Origin: JAPWJZ01 sp964575605
GTDB lineage: Bacteria; Pseudomonadota; Alphaproteobacteria; Micavibrionales; UBA2020
NCBI GenBank assembly: GCA_964575605.1
Contig: CAZNRN010000002.1
Location: forward strand, 62,001 to 126,000
Reading direction: 5' to 3'
Length of the DNA: 64,000 bases
A program made the translations under genes and the position numbers. The notes below the pieces were generated by a model. That model did no database searches. It was not told where the DNA came from and saw nothing but the letters and a program-made list of their open reading frames with translations. Of this stretch, positions 8,350 to 16,421 are shown in pieces; position 1 is the stretch's first letter; each line of letters starts with the position of its first letter.

Positions 8350-8378
8350 ATTTTCTCGATAAAGAGTCTATGGGTCAA
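8350..8378 (-). promoter_or_regulatory. Possible promoter of the DMT transporter
   Basis: On the minus strand TTGACC (8378-8373), a 17-bp spacer and GAAAAT (8355-8350) give a leader of about 58 bases before ATG 8285. The -10 match is weak. Confidence 0.3.
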
Positions 8379-8380
8379 CA
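8359..8380 (+). repeat. Imperfect direct repeat, copy 1
   Basis: ATAAAGAG, three bases, then ATGGGTCAACA. The same two blocks recur at 8559-8596 with a 16-base gap. The pair brackets the border of the island. Confidence 0.4.
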
Positions 8381-8499
8381 CTTGGCCGCTCATGAGACAT
8401 AGGGGCTTTTGGAGGCATTCGTTTTGCTAAGCAATAAGGTTATCCAATCCTGTCATTTAAGTACGCATTGTCGGATACCAGAGCGGGCGGCTTGAGGGG

Positions 8500-8510
8500 T
8501 GATTCTGGCT
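8500..8510 (+). other. Candidate left attachment core of the island
   Basis: TGATTCTGGCT occurs here and at 31261-31271, just after the second serine recombinase. The two copies bracket the lower-GC island (about 22.8 kb). An 11-base match could still arise by chance. Confidence 0.35.
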
Positions 8511-8558
8511 ATTCATGATGCCGCCTAGGCACATTTGACCGAGTGGCGGGGGTCTGTC

Positions 8559-8596
8559 ATAAAGAGGCGACTAATCAAGCGAACAATGGGTCAACA
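8559..8596 (+). repeat. Imperfect direct repeat, copy 2
   Basis: ATAAAGAG (8559-8566) and ATGGGTCAACA (8586-8596), matching the blocks at 8359-8380 with a wider gap. It lies directly upstream of the Hachiman-like genes. Confidence 0.4.
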
Positions 8597-8602
8597 ACTT
8601 AA

Positions 8603-9397
8603 GTGCCAATTTCTTTAACCCCTTTTGATCATAGTGACCTTTGCTTTGGATCCTCATGGACAGTGAACGATGAGGATTTACTGGCAGAGCAGATAGCTCG
8701 CGTTGCATTAGGACAGTCACGACAAGTTGCCCGAATTCTTAACGGCGCCGGCTTGGCATCGCTCACGAGCGCTTCTTCAAATGCTTACAACAATGCTGTG
8801 AAAATGCTGACGGTCGCCGCGGGAGCTGATCCTTATCACCGAGATGGATGGATTTTTCAGGTCATGTCCTGGATTGCGGCCTACCGCGCTACCCCGAACA
8901 GTATTATTCGACCTCCCCACATGATATTGGCGCACAAGGGGTTTGACGGGCTGCAGTTAATAATTGACGACTCAGATGGGAGTATTGAAGCGGCCGTTAT
9001 TTTCGAAGATAAAGCAACAGAGAACCCACGCACCACTATTCGAGATGAGGTTTGGCCTGATTTCGAAATGTTGGAGAAGGGAGATCGTGAAAATGTTCTT
9101 ACTGCTGATGCGACTGCCGCGCTTAGCGGGTATCCCGGCATCGACACAGACAAAGCTATCGAGAAAATTGTTTGGGAACAGGTGCGTCGTTATCGCGTGA
9201 GTATTACCGTTAGTAATACTCACAATAGCGATGTGGGACGCCGGCGTCTATTTAAAGACTATGACACCATTGTTCAAGGGGACATAAGTCGTCGACGTAG
9301 CGAAACTTTCTTTAGTACCGACTTAAGGCCTTGGATGGCCCTTATGGCCAATAAGGCGATTACGGCAGTTCGTTCAATAGAGAGCGCCGATGTTTGA
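8603..9397 (+). CDS. hamA: Hachiman-like effector HamA (DUF1837-type nuclease domain)
   Basis: 264 residues from GTG 8603 (weak ribosome site). The central part reads as the DUF1837/HamA C-terminal domain: DGWIFQVMSWIAAYRA, then KGFDGLQLIID and a strand ending VIFEDKAT. Asp115, Glu135 and Lys137 line up as a PD-(D/E)XK active site. In known Hachiman systems HamA is a DNA-degrading effector held in check by the partner helicase HamB. The gene overlaps the next by eight bases, and that gene encodes an SF2 helicase, exactly the Hachiman layout. Lower GC than the backbone suggests transfer. Alternative: another nuclease-helicase pair that only resembles Hachiman. Confidence 0.65.
   Translation: MPISLTPFDHSDLCFGSSWTVNDEDLLAEQIARVALGQSRQVARILNGAGLASLTSASSNAYNNAVKMLTVAAGADPYHRDGWIFQVMSWIAAYRATPNSIIRPPHMILAHKGFDGLQLIIDDSDGSIEAAVIFEDKATENPRTTIRDEVWPDFEMLEKGDRENVLTADATAALSGYPGIDTDKAIEKIVWEQVRRYRVSITVSNTHNSDVGRRRLFKDYDTIVQGDISRRRSETFFSTDLRPWMALMANKAITAVRSIESADV
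9197..9223 (+). repeat. Perfect 11-bp inverted repeat inside hamA
   Basis: GTGAGTATTAC, five bases, GTAATACTCAC. The repeat lies within coding sequence and would form a strong hairpin in the mRNA, about 175 bases before the hamB start. Confidence 0.8.
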
Positions 9398-12300
9398 CAA
9401 AGATACTGTAAGCCTAATATCAGAGGCCCAGACCCTGGAAGGTCTAAATCTTGAGGAGCTGCCACAGCGGCTTACTGAAGCTTATGCCGCGATTGTTGCA
9501 GCTCGGATCGGATTTCAGGAGGGTGATGAGGATGCCGCCCTAAAGAAAAAAATTCGGGATACAGTTGACGAGATGCGACGCATCGCGTTCACTCATGAAG
9601 CTTTTGTCGCTGCTTTTCCCGAGAGAGCCAATAGAGTTGCCTCGGCTTTTGTAGCGGGAGCAGCTCACCACGTTTGTCTGCTCGCACAAAAGTCCAACAC
9701 CGAAGAGGATCCCGCAAGCACTTTAGGATTAGAGTCCGTTTCCCCTGCAGTATCTGCGACATTACTATTTTTAATCGCGGAATCTAGCGCGGACGCTGCT
9801 GAAATGGCAAAGTCGATTAATATTAGAAGTGATGATCTTGTAGAGGTTTCGTTACTTACAGCTATTATCAACCTGGCCAATGGCCGCCTCCAGCCTGTTT
9901 TGGACGCCCCTCTCCCAGCTACCGACATCTTGCTTGCGGCAGAACCCGTAAAGCAAGCAACAAGTGCTTTGTTCTACATGTTGTTAAAAGGAATAAAAGC
10001 TCTTGCTGCAGAGATTCTTGGTGTTACCCCAGATGGTACTTTGAGCGCTACAGTCCAGTTCGAAAATGTAAAACTGCTTTGTAGTCAGCCTATTGCAGAT
10101 ATTTTTGAAGAGGGAACAGTTGAGCCAGTCAATATATATACAGGCCCGCTCCATCTTGCGTCTCTTCTTGTCGCCGTTAGTAAAGACTTGCCCGCTACAG
10201 CCCTCATCCATACACCGGCACCGTCTGGCGTTGACGGGACACGCTGGGCTGACCTTATAGGCAAGCTTGCAAAGCGCAGGCCATATTTATGGCGTAATCA
10301 CCGCGAAGCGATAGGCGCAGGCTATCTAACGCCTGGCACCTCGGCCGTTGTTAGCTTCCCTACTGGCGCAGGAAAATCCACACTGGCGGAATTAAAAATT
10401 GCCTCTGCGCTTCTTCGGGGGGTCAAGGTAGTTTTTCTCGCTCCTACCCTGGCTCTAGTTGATCAAACGGCGAAGGCTTTGGCTGCGACCTTCTCGCAAG
10501 CACATGTAGAGCAAGAGAGAGCTGGTGATTTTCTCTCCCTGTTGGCCACCGAGTCCTTGCCTGAAATCTCTGTAATGACTCCGGAGAGATGCCTCGCGAT
10601 ACTTAGCTTTGATCGAGACATATTTGCTGATTTCGGGCTTATGATCTTTGATGAATGCCACCTGCTGCATCCACGTGATCAAGACTATAGCCGTCGGTCA
10701 GTTGACGCGATGCTTTGCCTGCTGAACTTTACGGCAGTTACTCCCGAAGCCGACCTGCTCCTATTATCGGCAATGATGAAAAATGCAGCAGGTATTGCTG
10801 GGTGGATAGCAAGTATTTCCCAGAGACCGTGCCTGGCTTTGGACCTGACATGGAAACCGACTCGTCAAGTTCGCGGGTGCGTTGTCTATGCCTCCGATCG
10901 AATCATAGCCTTAAATACCCGCTTACGTGAGGCGAGAAGGGATGCTCAGACACTCGGCGCGCCTGCATCTGTGAGGCGCGACATGACGGCAAGACCATTG
11001 GGATTCTTTTGTCTCCGCCAGACGTGGCAGTCGAATGCCGTTGATGACTATACGCTATTACCGCTGCTCGACCATGAAGTTCAGCTGGCTACCGCCACCT
11101 CGACAGGAAAAGGTAAAGCCTGGTATCTCACTCCTAACGGCAACGAGGTTGCATCTGCTATAGCAGCGGCGACAGCAACGCAGAACCTGAAAACCCTCAT
11201 ATTTACTCAAACGATTCCCCTATGTAATAGCGCCGTCAAAGACGTTGACACATTACTCCCGGCTTCAAATGTTACTCTTACAGATGAGGAAGCGAGGCTT
11301 TTAAACCACGCTGCAACTGAAATGGGTGGTGAGCAGCACCTATATATACGTGTCGCAGGTGGCCAGCTGTTGTCTGCAAGTGCATGCCACCATGGGCTGC
11401 TGTTGCCAACCGAACGAAATCTGCACGAATCTCTATTTAAGAGATCGGACGGGATAAGTGTTCTGGCCGCAACGTCCACACTCGCCCAAGGCATGAACTT
11501 GCCAAGCGAGGTCGTACTGATAGCGGGAGACAGAAGATTCGATGCGGGCGCTAAGAAAATGGAGCAGTTGGAAGCGCACGAGCTTCTCAATGCTGCAGGA
11601 CGTGCGGGGCGAGCCGGTGAAGGCTCATATGGATTTGTTTTGGTAGTGCCTGGCAAGGTCATTCATTTCGACAACGAAACAAGCAACATTCATAACTATT
11701 GGGTAGATTTAAAGGCGATCTTTTCTCAAAGCGATCAATGTTTGGATATCGAAGATCCCTTCACTTACCTTCTAGATAAAATCCACGCTACAACGGAGCC
11801 ATTGTCCGCTCTGGAACTATATTTTCTAAGCCGACTTCCCCTAGACACCGAAGATGAGACATCTTCCCCCGGCGACCCTGTGCGGGAGTTTTTGGGTCGC
11901 TCTTATGGGGCGTATCAGGCAAGGCAGCGTGCGGATCAGGCATGGATTGACAGCCGAATAGCGACGGCGCTTTCTGCTAGGAGTGCCGGCACAGAGGACG
12001 CTGGGGCGTTGACATGGATTGAGCGTCTCGCAGCAGCGGCTGGTGTTCAAGTGGCAATCATTCGAAATCTTGGCGATGCAATTACGGCTAGCCCTCTTTC
12101 AGCGGCAGCTACGACCGTGGATTGGAGAGGCTGGGTTTTCACATGGCTGTCTCAATCTCCGGACTTAATTCCGCAGCTTATCCGGCGTGAAAACCTCGAA
12201 GGGCTGTTCGGCAAGCCCTATAAAGATCTAACTGAAGATACCCAGCGCGGGGTGTATGCATTGCCTAAGATTCAGGGCTTATTGACAGGATGGATGGAAG

Positions 12301-12701
12301 GGAAAACCCTTGCCGAGTTGGAGGTTTTGTTCGGAACGCCAGCGCCCAAAGTTGGTAAGTGCGAAAATGCTCGAGAGTTCGTTATTCGCATGGTTTCTGA
12401 GGTTGCATATATTTTTGGCGTGGTTTCGCAAGTTGTTCGTGCTCAGAAAATTGATGAGACTGGTGAGGGAGAAATCCCCCTCAGCATAGGTACGCTAGGA
12501 GCATGTGTGCGCGAGGGCTTCGACCAAGTAGAAAAGCTAATACTGCACTATCAATTCACACCTCGGCTCGCGCGAATTGAAACCCACCAAAAGTTTGACC
12601 TCATTCGGGAGTTTTTGCCCGCTGCATCTTCTGCGGAGGATTTTGCTCGGATAACATTGCGATTGAAAGCTGCATTGGCTACGTACGAACTATTGAGTTA
12701 A
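9390..12701 (+). CDS. hamB: Hachiman-like SF2 helicase HamB
   Basis: 1103 residues, starting at ATG 9390 inside the end of the preceding gene, so translation is probably coupled. The helicase core has Walker A PTGAGKS (Lys329), the APTLALVDQ motif Ia, the DECH box (421-424), LLLSAMMKN as motif III, and a C-terminal RecA domain ending in the arginine-finger motif AAGRAGRAGEGSYG (Arg738, Arg741). This is the Ski2-like/COG1204 style reported for HamB. About 320 residues precede and 350 follow the core, fitting the large size of the family. HamB is thought to sense damaged or phage DNA and release HamA. Confidence 0.7.
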   Translation: MFDKDTVSLISEAQTLEGLNLEELPQRLTEAYAAIVAARIGFQEGDEDAALKKKIRDTVDEMRRIAFTHEAFVAAFPERANRVASAFVAGAAHHVCLLAQKSNTEEDPASTLGLESVSPAVSATLLFLIAESSADAAEMAKSINIRSDDLVEVSLLTAIINLANGRLQPVLDAPLPATDILLAAEPVKQATSALFYMLLKGIKALAAEILGVTPDGTLSATVQFENVKLLCSQPIADIFEEGTVEPVNIYTGPLHLASLLVAVSKDLPATALIHTPAPSGVDGTRWADLIGKLAKRRPYLWRNHREAIGAGYLTPGTSAVVSFPTGAGKSTLAELKIASALLRGVKVVFLAPTLALVDQTAKALAATFSQAHVEQERAGDFLSLLATESLPEISVMTPERCLAILSFDRDIFADFGLMIFDECHLLHPRDQDYSRRSVDAMLCLLNFTAVTPEADLLLLSAMMKNAAGIAGWIASISQRPCLALDLTWKPTRQVRGCVVYASDRIIALNTRLREARRDAQTLGAPASVRRDMTARPLGFFCLRQTWQSNAVDDYTLLPLLDHEVQLATATSTGKGKAWYLTPNGNEVASAIAAATATQNLKTLIFTQTIPLCNSAVKDVDTLLPASNVTLTDEEARLLNHAATEMGGEQHLYIRVAGGQLLSASACHHGLLLPTERNLHESLFKRSDGISVLAATSTLAQGMNLPSEVVLIAGDRRFDAGAKKMEQLEAHELLNAAGRAGRAGEGSYGFVLVVPGKVIHFDNETSNIHNYWVDLKAIFSQSDQCLDIEDPFTYLLDKIHATTEPLSALELYFLSRLPLDTEDETSSPGDPVREFLGRSYGAYQARQRADQAWIDSRIATALSARSAGTEDAGALTWIERLAAAAGVQVAIIRNLGDAITASPLSAAATTVDWRGWVFTWLSQSPDLIPQLIRRENLEGLFGKPYKDLTEDTQRGVYALPKIQGLLTGWMEGKTLAELEVLFGTPAPKVGKCENAREFVIRMVSEVAYIFGVVSQVVRAQKIDETGEGEIPLSIGTLGACVREGFDQVEKLILHYQFTPRLARIETHQKFDLIREFLPAASSAEDFARITLRLKAALATYELLS

Positions 12702-13240
12702 CTCGTGCAACTGCACATAGGGACACCTGAAACAAAAAAATAATAAAAAACTAGACATCCCAAGCGATTGTTTGGCCCATTAACGCCTTGATGTACAATT
12801 AAAAATTCGAAGCGGTGGTGTAGCTAAATAACAGGAAACTAACAGGCGCTAAATCTGACATTACAGGGCACACGCATGACTCAATACTCCTCAACAATAA
12901 TCTTACAAGATTGTTTTGTTATCAGGCGGCTATAATGATGACGTACTTTTTTTTAAAAAGTGGTCAATTAATCGCTTGCTGCAGAAAAACTTTCGCCCTT
13001 AGAATTAGAGTGTAAGAAGCCGGTTAAGGTACGTAATACCCTCTGTCCGGACCTTGGGTCGATGCGAACAAAGGACGCCTAAAGAGCGTCATGCAAAACC
13101 CTAAAAGCCGCAGGCGAGAGGCCGCGACGGGTCGAAAAAAAAGGAACTATCAGACTTGGTCTGATTCTTTTTTCAACCGCAGTCGTTGGAATCGCGCCCC
13201 TTCCAAGCGTGTTCCCGCTGCCTATCCATGAGGATAACGC
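12702..13240. other. 539-bp non-coding stretch with structured 3' part
   Basis: No plausible gene is visible. The first 300 bases are AT-rich, with a weak hairpin (AATCTT/AAGATT near 12898-12911) and an AT palindrome near 12948-12964. The last 170 bases, the leader of the next gene, hold three inverted repeats described separately. Confidence 0.5.
13074..13206 (+). promoter_or_regulatory. Structured leader upstream of the ParB-methyltransferase gene
   Basis: Three inverted repeats lie in 133 bases. GACGC/GCGTC is at 13074-13090. ATCAGAC/GTCTGAT is at 13149-13165 and is followed by a TCTTTTTTT tract, so it is terminator-like. TTGGAA/TTCCAA is at 13186-13206. The middle hairpin could attenuate transcription of the downstream gene. 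Its function is inferred from shape only. Confidence 0.4.
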
Positions 13241-14581
13241 ATGCTGAAACAGCAAAAACCAAAAATGGAGATCGTCTACAAGCCGGTCTCGGAACTGAAG
13301 CCCTACGAAAATAATCCGCGCCGCCACTCGAAGAAGCAGATAGGACAAATAGCGCAAAGCATTGTCCATTTCGGCTTCGTGAACCCGATTATTATCAGTG
13401 ATGACGGCACGATTGCCGCTGGTCATGGTCGCTACTTGGCTGCACTGATGTTGGGCTTTAAAGAAGTGCCGACAGTTCTTCTCGGGAATATGAGCCCGTA
13501 CGATCTCAACTTGTACCGGATCACGGATAACCGGCTTGCTGAGCTATCGGGGTGGGATGATGAAATCCTAGCGATTGAACTTGAGGTCTTGAGCGAGATT
13601 TCCTCGCCGCAGCTGGATATGACGATCTCCGGCTTTACGGAAACGGAGATCGATAAACTTCTGCGCCGCACGAGCAAGGATGTAGATGACGAAGTGCCGG
13701 AGGACATTCAATCCCTCGCTAGGGAAAAGGCAGTGAGCAAAGCGGGGGATATATGGATCCTAGGTTCCCACAAAATTCTTTGCGGTGATTCTATGAAGCC
13801 CGAAAGCTATGAACTGTTAATGGAGGCCGAGAAAGCGCGCGCCTGCGTAACGGATCCGCCTTATAACGTCTCAATCAGCAATCATGTAACGACGAAAAGA
13901 GGCAAATACAAAGAGTTCGCGAATGCGAGCGGAGATGATACGCCCGAGCAATTCACCAACTTCCTGATGTCATTCATGCATCATGCGACGGCGCATTCGG
14001 TTGATGGAAGCCTGCACTATATTTTCTCTGACTGGCGCCACACCCGCGAAACTTCGGCGGCCTGCTATGCAGTCTATAAAGAACTTAAAAATATCTGCAT
14101 CTGGAACAAGGACAATGGGGGCATGGGAAGCCTTTACCGCTCCAAGCATGAAATGGTCTACGTTTGCAAACACGGCACCGAGCCCCATGTGAATAACATC
14201 GAACTCGGCAAGAATGGCCGCTATCGCACGAATGTATGGGACTGCCCGGGCCAGAATACCTTTCACAAGGACCGTGACAAGGAACTGGCCATGCACCCGA
14301 CTGTGAAACCCCTCCAGCTCATTGCCGATATCATCCTCGATTGCACGAAAAACAAGGACATCGTGCTTGATCCATTCGGTGGAGCGGGCACGACGCTACT
14401 TGCAGCTGAGAAGACGGGACGCAGGGCGCGTTTGATCGAAATTGATCCCATATATGTGGATGTCACTATCCGGCGCTGGCAGCAGAAATACGGGCTTGAG
14501 GCAGTCCATGGAGCGTCTGGAAAGGCGTTCAATGCGATGGAAACGGCCGCCAATCTGGAACAACCGGGGGGTGAACCATGA
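13241..14581 (+). CDS. ParB-like nuclease domain fused to DNA methyltransferase
   Basis: 446 residues. Residues about 10-100 form a ParB/Srx-like domain (ENNPRRHSKKQI, then GHGRYLAALMLGF). From about 165 there is an amino-methyltransferase with TDPPYNV (Asp205) ahead of DPFGGAGTT (Phe379), the beta-class order of motifs. It should methylate adenine-N6 or cytosine-N4. Such fusions are common in phages and mobile elements as orphan methyltransferases. No restriction enzyme is next to it; the next gene is DUF5681 with a four-base overlap. The role is probably protection of mobile DNA from host restriction, an inference. Confidence 0.85.
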   Translation: MLKQQKPKMEIVYKPVSELKPYENNPRRHSKKQIGQIAQSIVHFGFVNPIIISDDGTIAAGHGRYLAALMLGFKEVPTVLLGNMSPYDLNLYRITDNRLAELSGWDDEILAIELEVLSEISSPQLDMTISGFTETEIDKLLRRTSKDVDDEVPEDIQSLAREKAVSKAGDIWILGSHKILCGDSMKPESYELLMEAEKARACVTDPPYNVSISNHVTTKRGKYKEFANASGDDTPEQFTNFLMSFMHHATAHSVDGSLHYIFSDWRHTRETSAACYAVYKELKNICIWNKDNGGMGSLYRSKHEMVYVCKHGTEPHVNNIELGKNGRYRTNVWDCPGQNTFHKDRDKELAMHPTVKPLQLIADIILDCTKNKDIVLDPFGGAGTTLLAAEKTGRRARLIEIDPIYVDVTIRRWQQKYGLEAVHGASGKAFNAMETAANLEQPGGEP

Positions 14582-14982
14582 CATCAACAACACCTGAAGA
14601 TAACCATCCTACTAGGTTCAAGCCCGGGCAATCGGGGAATCCGCGCGGCCGCCCCCGAAAGATTCGAAAGGAAGTGAAGTATATGGATCATTTCCGCAAA
14701 TTGATGATCGAAAACCTGAACCAGCCGGTAAAGATTACGAAAGACGGCCAAGTTGCCGAGGTGTCAGCGTTCGAGGCGGTGCTTCAGCGTCTTCTACAAC
14801 AGGCTATTCACGGCAAGAGCAACCCTAGTCTGCGGCAATATATAGAGCTTGCCGCGCTCTGCATGCGTGCACAGGAGGCTTGGGAACAGCACACTGTAGA
14901 ACTGTTGATGAATCTGCACACCGGCGTTCCTCCCGGTCCCCGGGAGTCTGTATCGGGCAATACCCCGATTATATTCAAATAG
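14578..14982 (+). CDS. DUF5681 domain protein
   Basis: 134 residues, overlapping the methyltransferase stop by four bases (ATGA). The N-terminus FKPGQSGNPRGRPRKIRKEV is the diagnostic DUF5681 motif, a basic Gly/Pro-rich segment found in phage and mobile-element proteins. The rest is helical. The family function is unsettled; a DNA-binding or terminase-small-subunit-like part is possible. Pairing with a ParB-methyltransferase is a recurrent mobile-element arrangement. Confidence 0.75.
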   Translation: MTSTTPEDNHPTRFKPGQSGNPRGRPRKIRKEVKYMDHFRKLMIENLNQPVKITKDGQVAEVSAFEAVLQRLLQQAIHGKSNPSLRQYIELAALCMRAQEAWEQHTVELLMNLHTGVPPGPRESVSGNTPIIFK

Positions 14983-15009
14983 AGGCCTTCTTTTGGTCAG
15001 GATCCCGGC

Positions 15010-15045
15010 GAAATCAGCCGCCTCTAGAGGCGGCTGATTTCATTT
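15010..15045 (+). terminator. Palindromic terminator after the DUF5681 gene
   Basis: A 16-bp perfect dyad (GAAATCAGCCGCCTCT and its complement, 15010-15041) followed by ATTTT. It is about 27 bases after the DUF5681 stop and could work in both directions. Confidence 0.6.
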
Positions 15046-15306
15046 TAACGATGTTATGGGTCGTATTGCCCCGCATAACATTCGGGACCAGAAGGCCGCA
15101 TTCGCGTTGATACCATCGCTGAAAACCGCTAATTTCATAAATGCACGGGCGTCATGCGCCTGTGCCGGGGCTTTAGAATCCCGTTACACCGGTGCGTGTC
15201 CGTAATCACGCCGCTTCTCGACCTTTTATGGCCGGGAGGCGGCAGTGTATGTCCAGGCCTCGCGGCTAAAGACTGCCGCGGTCGTGTGTAACGACTTCTA
15301 AACTCC

Positions 15307-15332
15307 CGGTCGCCAGGTTCGCCTGGCGACCG
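15307..15332 (+). promoter_or_regulatory. UUCG-capped hairpin next to a ribosome-binding site
   Basis: CGGTCGCCAGG, loop TTCG, CCTGGCGACCG. The stem is perfect over 11 bp with the very stable UUCG tetraloop and no U-tract. It ends eight bases before the CAGGAGG of the gene at 15353, so it may protect the mRNA or control translation. Confidence 0.5.
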
Positions 15333-15352
15333 ATGCGTTTCAGGAGGGTTTC

Positions 15353-15862
15353 ATGGCTCGTAAGCTGAGTACTGAGGCAATTGGCGAGATCGGCGAAAAT
15401 ATCGTTATTAATGAACTTCTCTGGCACGGCTGGGTACCAGTCAATGCCAACGGCCGTTTCCGGCGCGCGCCTAATATAGATATCGTTGCCGCAAAGAAAA
15501 ATCGCAGCATTCATCTTCAGGTCAAGACCTCCATCGACCGGTCTACCGTCCGCGTGGGGCATGGCCGGAAGGAAAGGTATTTCAATCTCAAGGAGGGCCC
15601 GAAGGCGCACTTCATCGTCTTCCTGCGGTTATTTGGTCCAAAGGATTACGAATGTTACCTTGTCCCGGCTTCAGTTGCAGAAGCCGAGGTCAGGCGCGGA
15701 TATGACGTCTGGGAGAAAACGCCCAAGCGGGATAAAACCGTACGCAAAGCTTTTCCGGCATCGATTTATTTTGCCCCAAATCGTAACCGTCCGAACGAAA
15801 GCGGCTTCCAGAAAAAATGGGAGCGGTATTTAAACGCGTGGAGCCAATTAGATAAAAATTGA
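15353..15862 (+). CDS. PD-(D/E)XK nuclease-like protein
   Basis: 169 residues with a strong AGGAGG ribosome site. The N-terminal half has the PD-(D/E)XK layout: Glu in GEIGE (12-15), Asp43 in NIDIVAA and the Gln56-x-Lys58 pair in HLQVKT, seen in resolvase- and restriction-like folds. The C-terminus is basic and Trp-rich (FQKKWERYLNAW). It is probably a nuclease or DNA-binding relative in the mobile-element gene pool. The substrate is unknown. It precedes the first DUF2924-recombinase module in the same direction. Confidence 0.6.
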   Translation: MARKLSTEAIGEIGENIVINELLWHGWVPVNANGRFRRAPNIDIVAAKKNRSIHLQVKTSIDRSTVRVGHGRKERYFNLKEGPKAHFIVFLRLFGPKDYECYLVPASVAEAEVRRGYDVWEKTPKRDKTVRKAFPASIYFAPNRNRPNESGFQKKWERYLNAWSQLDKN

Positions 15863-15977
15863 TCGGCGACCACAGGGCAGGCGCTCCGGTTTCCCGTTTC
15901 TCTGGCCTTTCCATGACGCCCGAAAATCCCCGGCATTCTCTGTGGCTCCTGCATCTCTAATCCACCGGATAACAAAT

Positions 15978-16421
15978 ATGACCTTAGATTTGAAAGACGC
16001 CAATTCCGATATTTCCGCATTGTCTCTGGCTGATCTACGCATTCAGTGGGTGAATTACTGGGGCATGCAGCCGCCCAAACACATTGGCAGAAAAATGCTG
16101 GAGATAAGTATCAAATTCAAAATCAGGGAACTTCGTGGCGAGGGTTTCACGCCGCTTCAGCAGGCAAGACTTGATCAACTTATCCGCTCTTATAAACGAA
16201 ACCCGAAATGTTTCGATACTAATGATATCGGCATAAAGCCCGGAACACGCCTTGTGCGGATGTGGAAAGGCGAGAAACATAGCGTCATGATCCTGCCCGC
16301 AGGCTTCGAGTACCAAGGCAAGGTTTTCGGGAGTCTATCGAGAGTTGCGCGCGAAATTACCGGCACCTATTGGAATGGCTGGAAATTTTTTCATCTTACT
16401 AAAAAGAAAATCAAAGCATGA
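15978..16421 (+). CDS. DUF2924 protein (module 1)
   Basis: 147 residues from ATG 15978. The pattern LRIQWVNYWG, then GRKMLEISIKFKIRELRGEG, KPGTRLVRMWKGEKHSV and a closing GTYWNGWKFF is diagnostic for DUF2924. DUF2924 proteins nearly always sit immediately before a large serine recombinase, as here with a four-base overlap. They are thought to help the recombinase, but the mechanism is not established. A second copy is at 29220-29663. Confidence 0.85.
   Translation: MTLDLKDANSDISALSLADLRIQWVNYWGMQPPKHIGRKMLEISIKFKIRELRGEGFTPLQQARLDQLIRSYKRNPKCFDTNDIGIKPGTRLVRMWKGEKHSVMILPAGFEYQGKVFGSLSRVAREITGTYWNGWKFFHLTKKKIKA

Larger units (their letters stand above)
8286..8602. other. Intergenic border region between backbone and island
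   Basis: No gene is visible in these 317 bases. The region holds a possible minus-strand promoter for the DMT transporter, two copies of an ATAAAGAG...ATGGGTCAACA motif and the candidate left attachment core TGATTCTGGCT at 8500. GC content begins to fall here. Confidence 0.6.
14983..15352. other. 370-bp intergenic region rich in inverted repeats
   Basis: No gene is visible. It holds a 32-bp palindrome (15010-15041), GTTATG/CATAAC near 15053-15080, GCGGCAGT/ACTGCCGC at 15239-15279 and a UUCG-capped 11-bp hairpin at 15307-15332. This dense structure suggests a non-coding RNA or a long regulatory leader for the gene at 15353. Confidence 0.5.
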
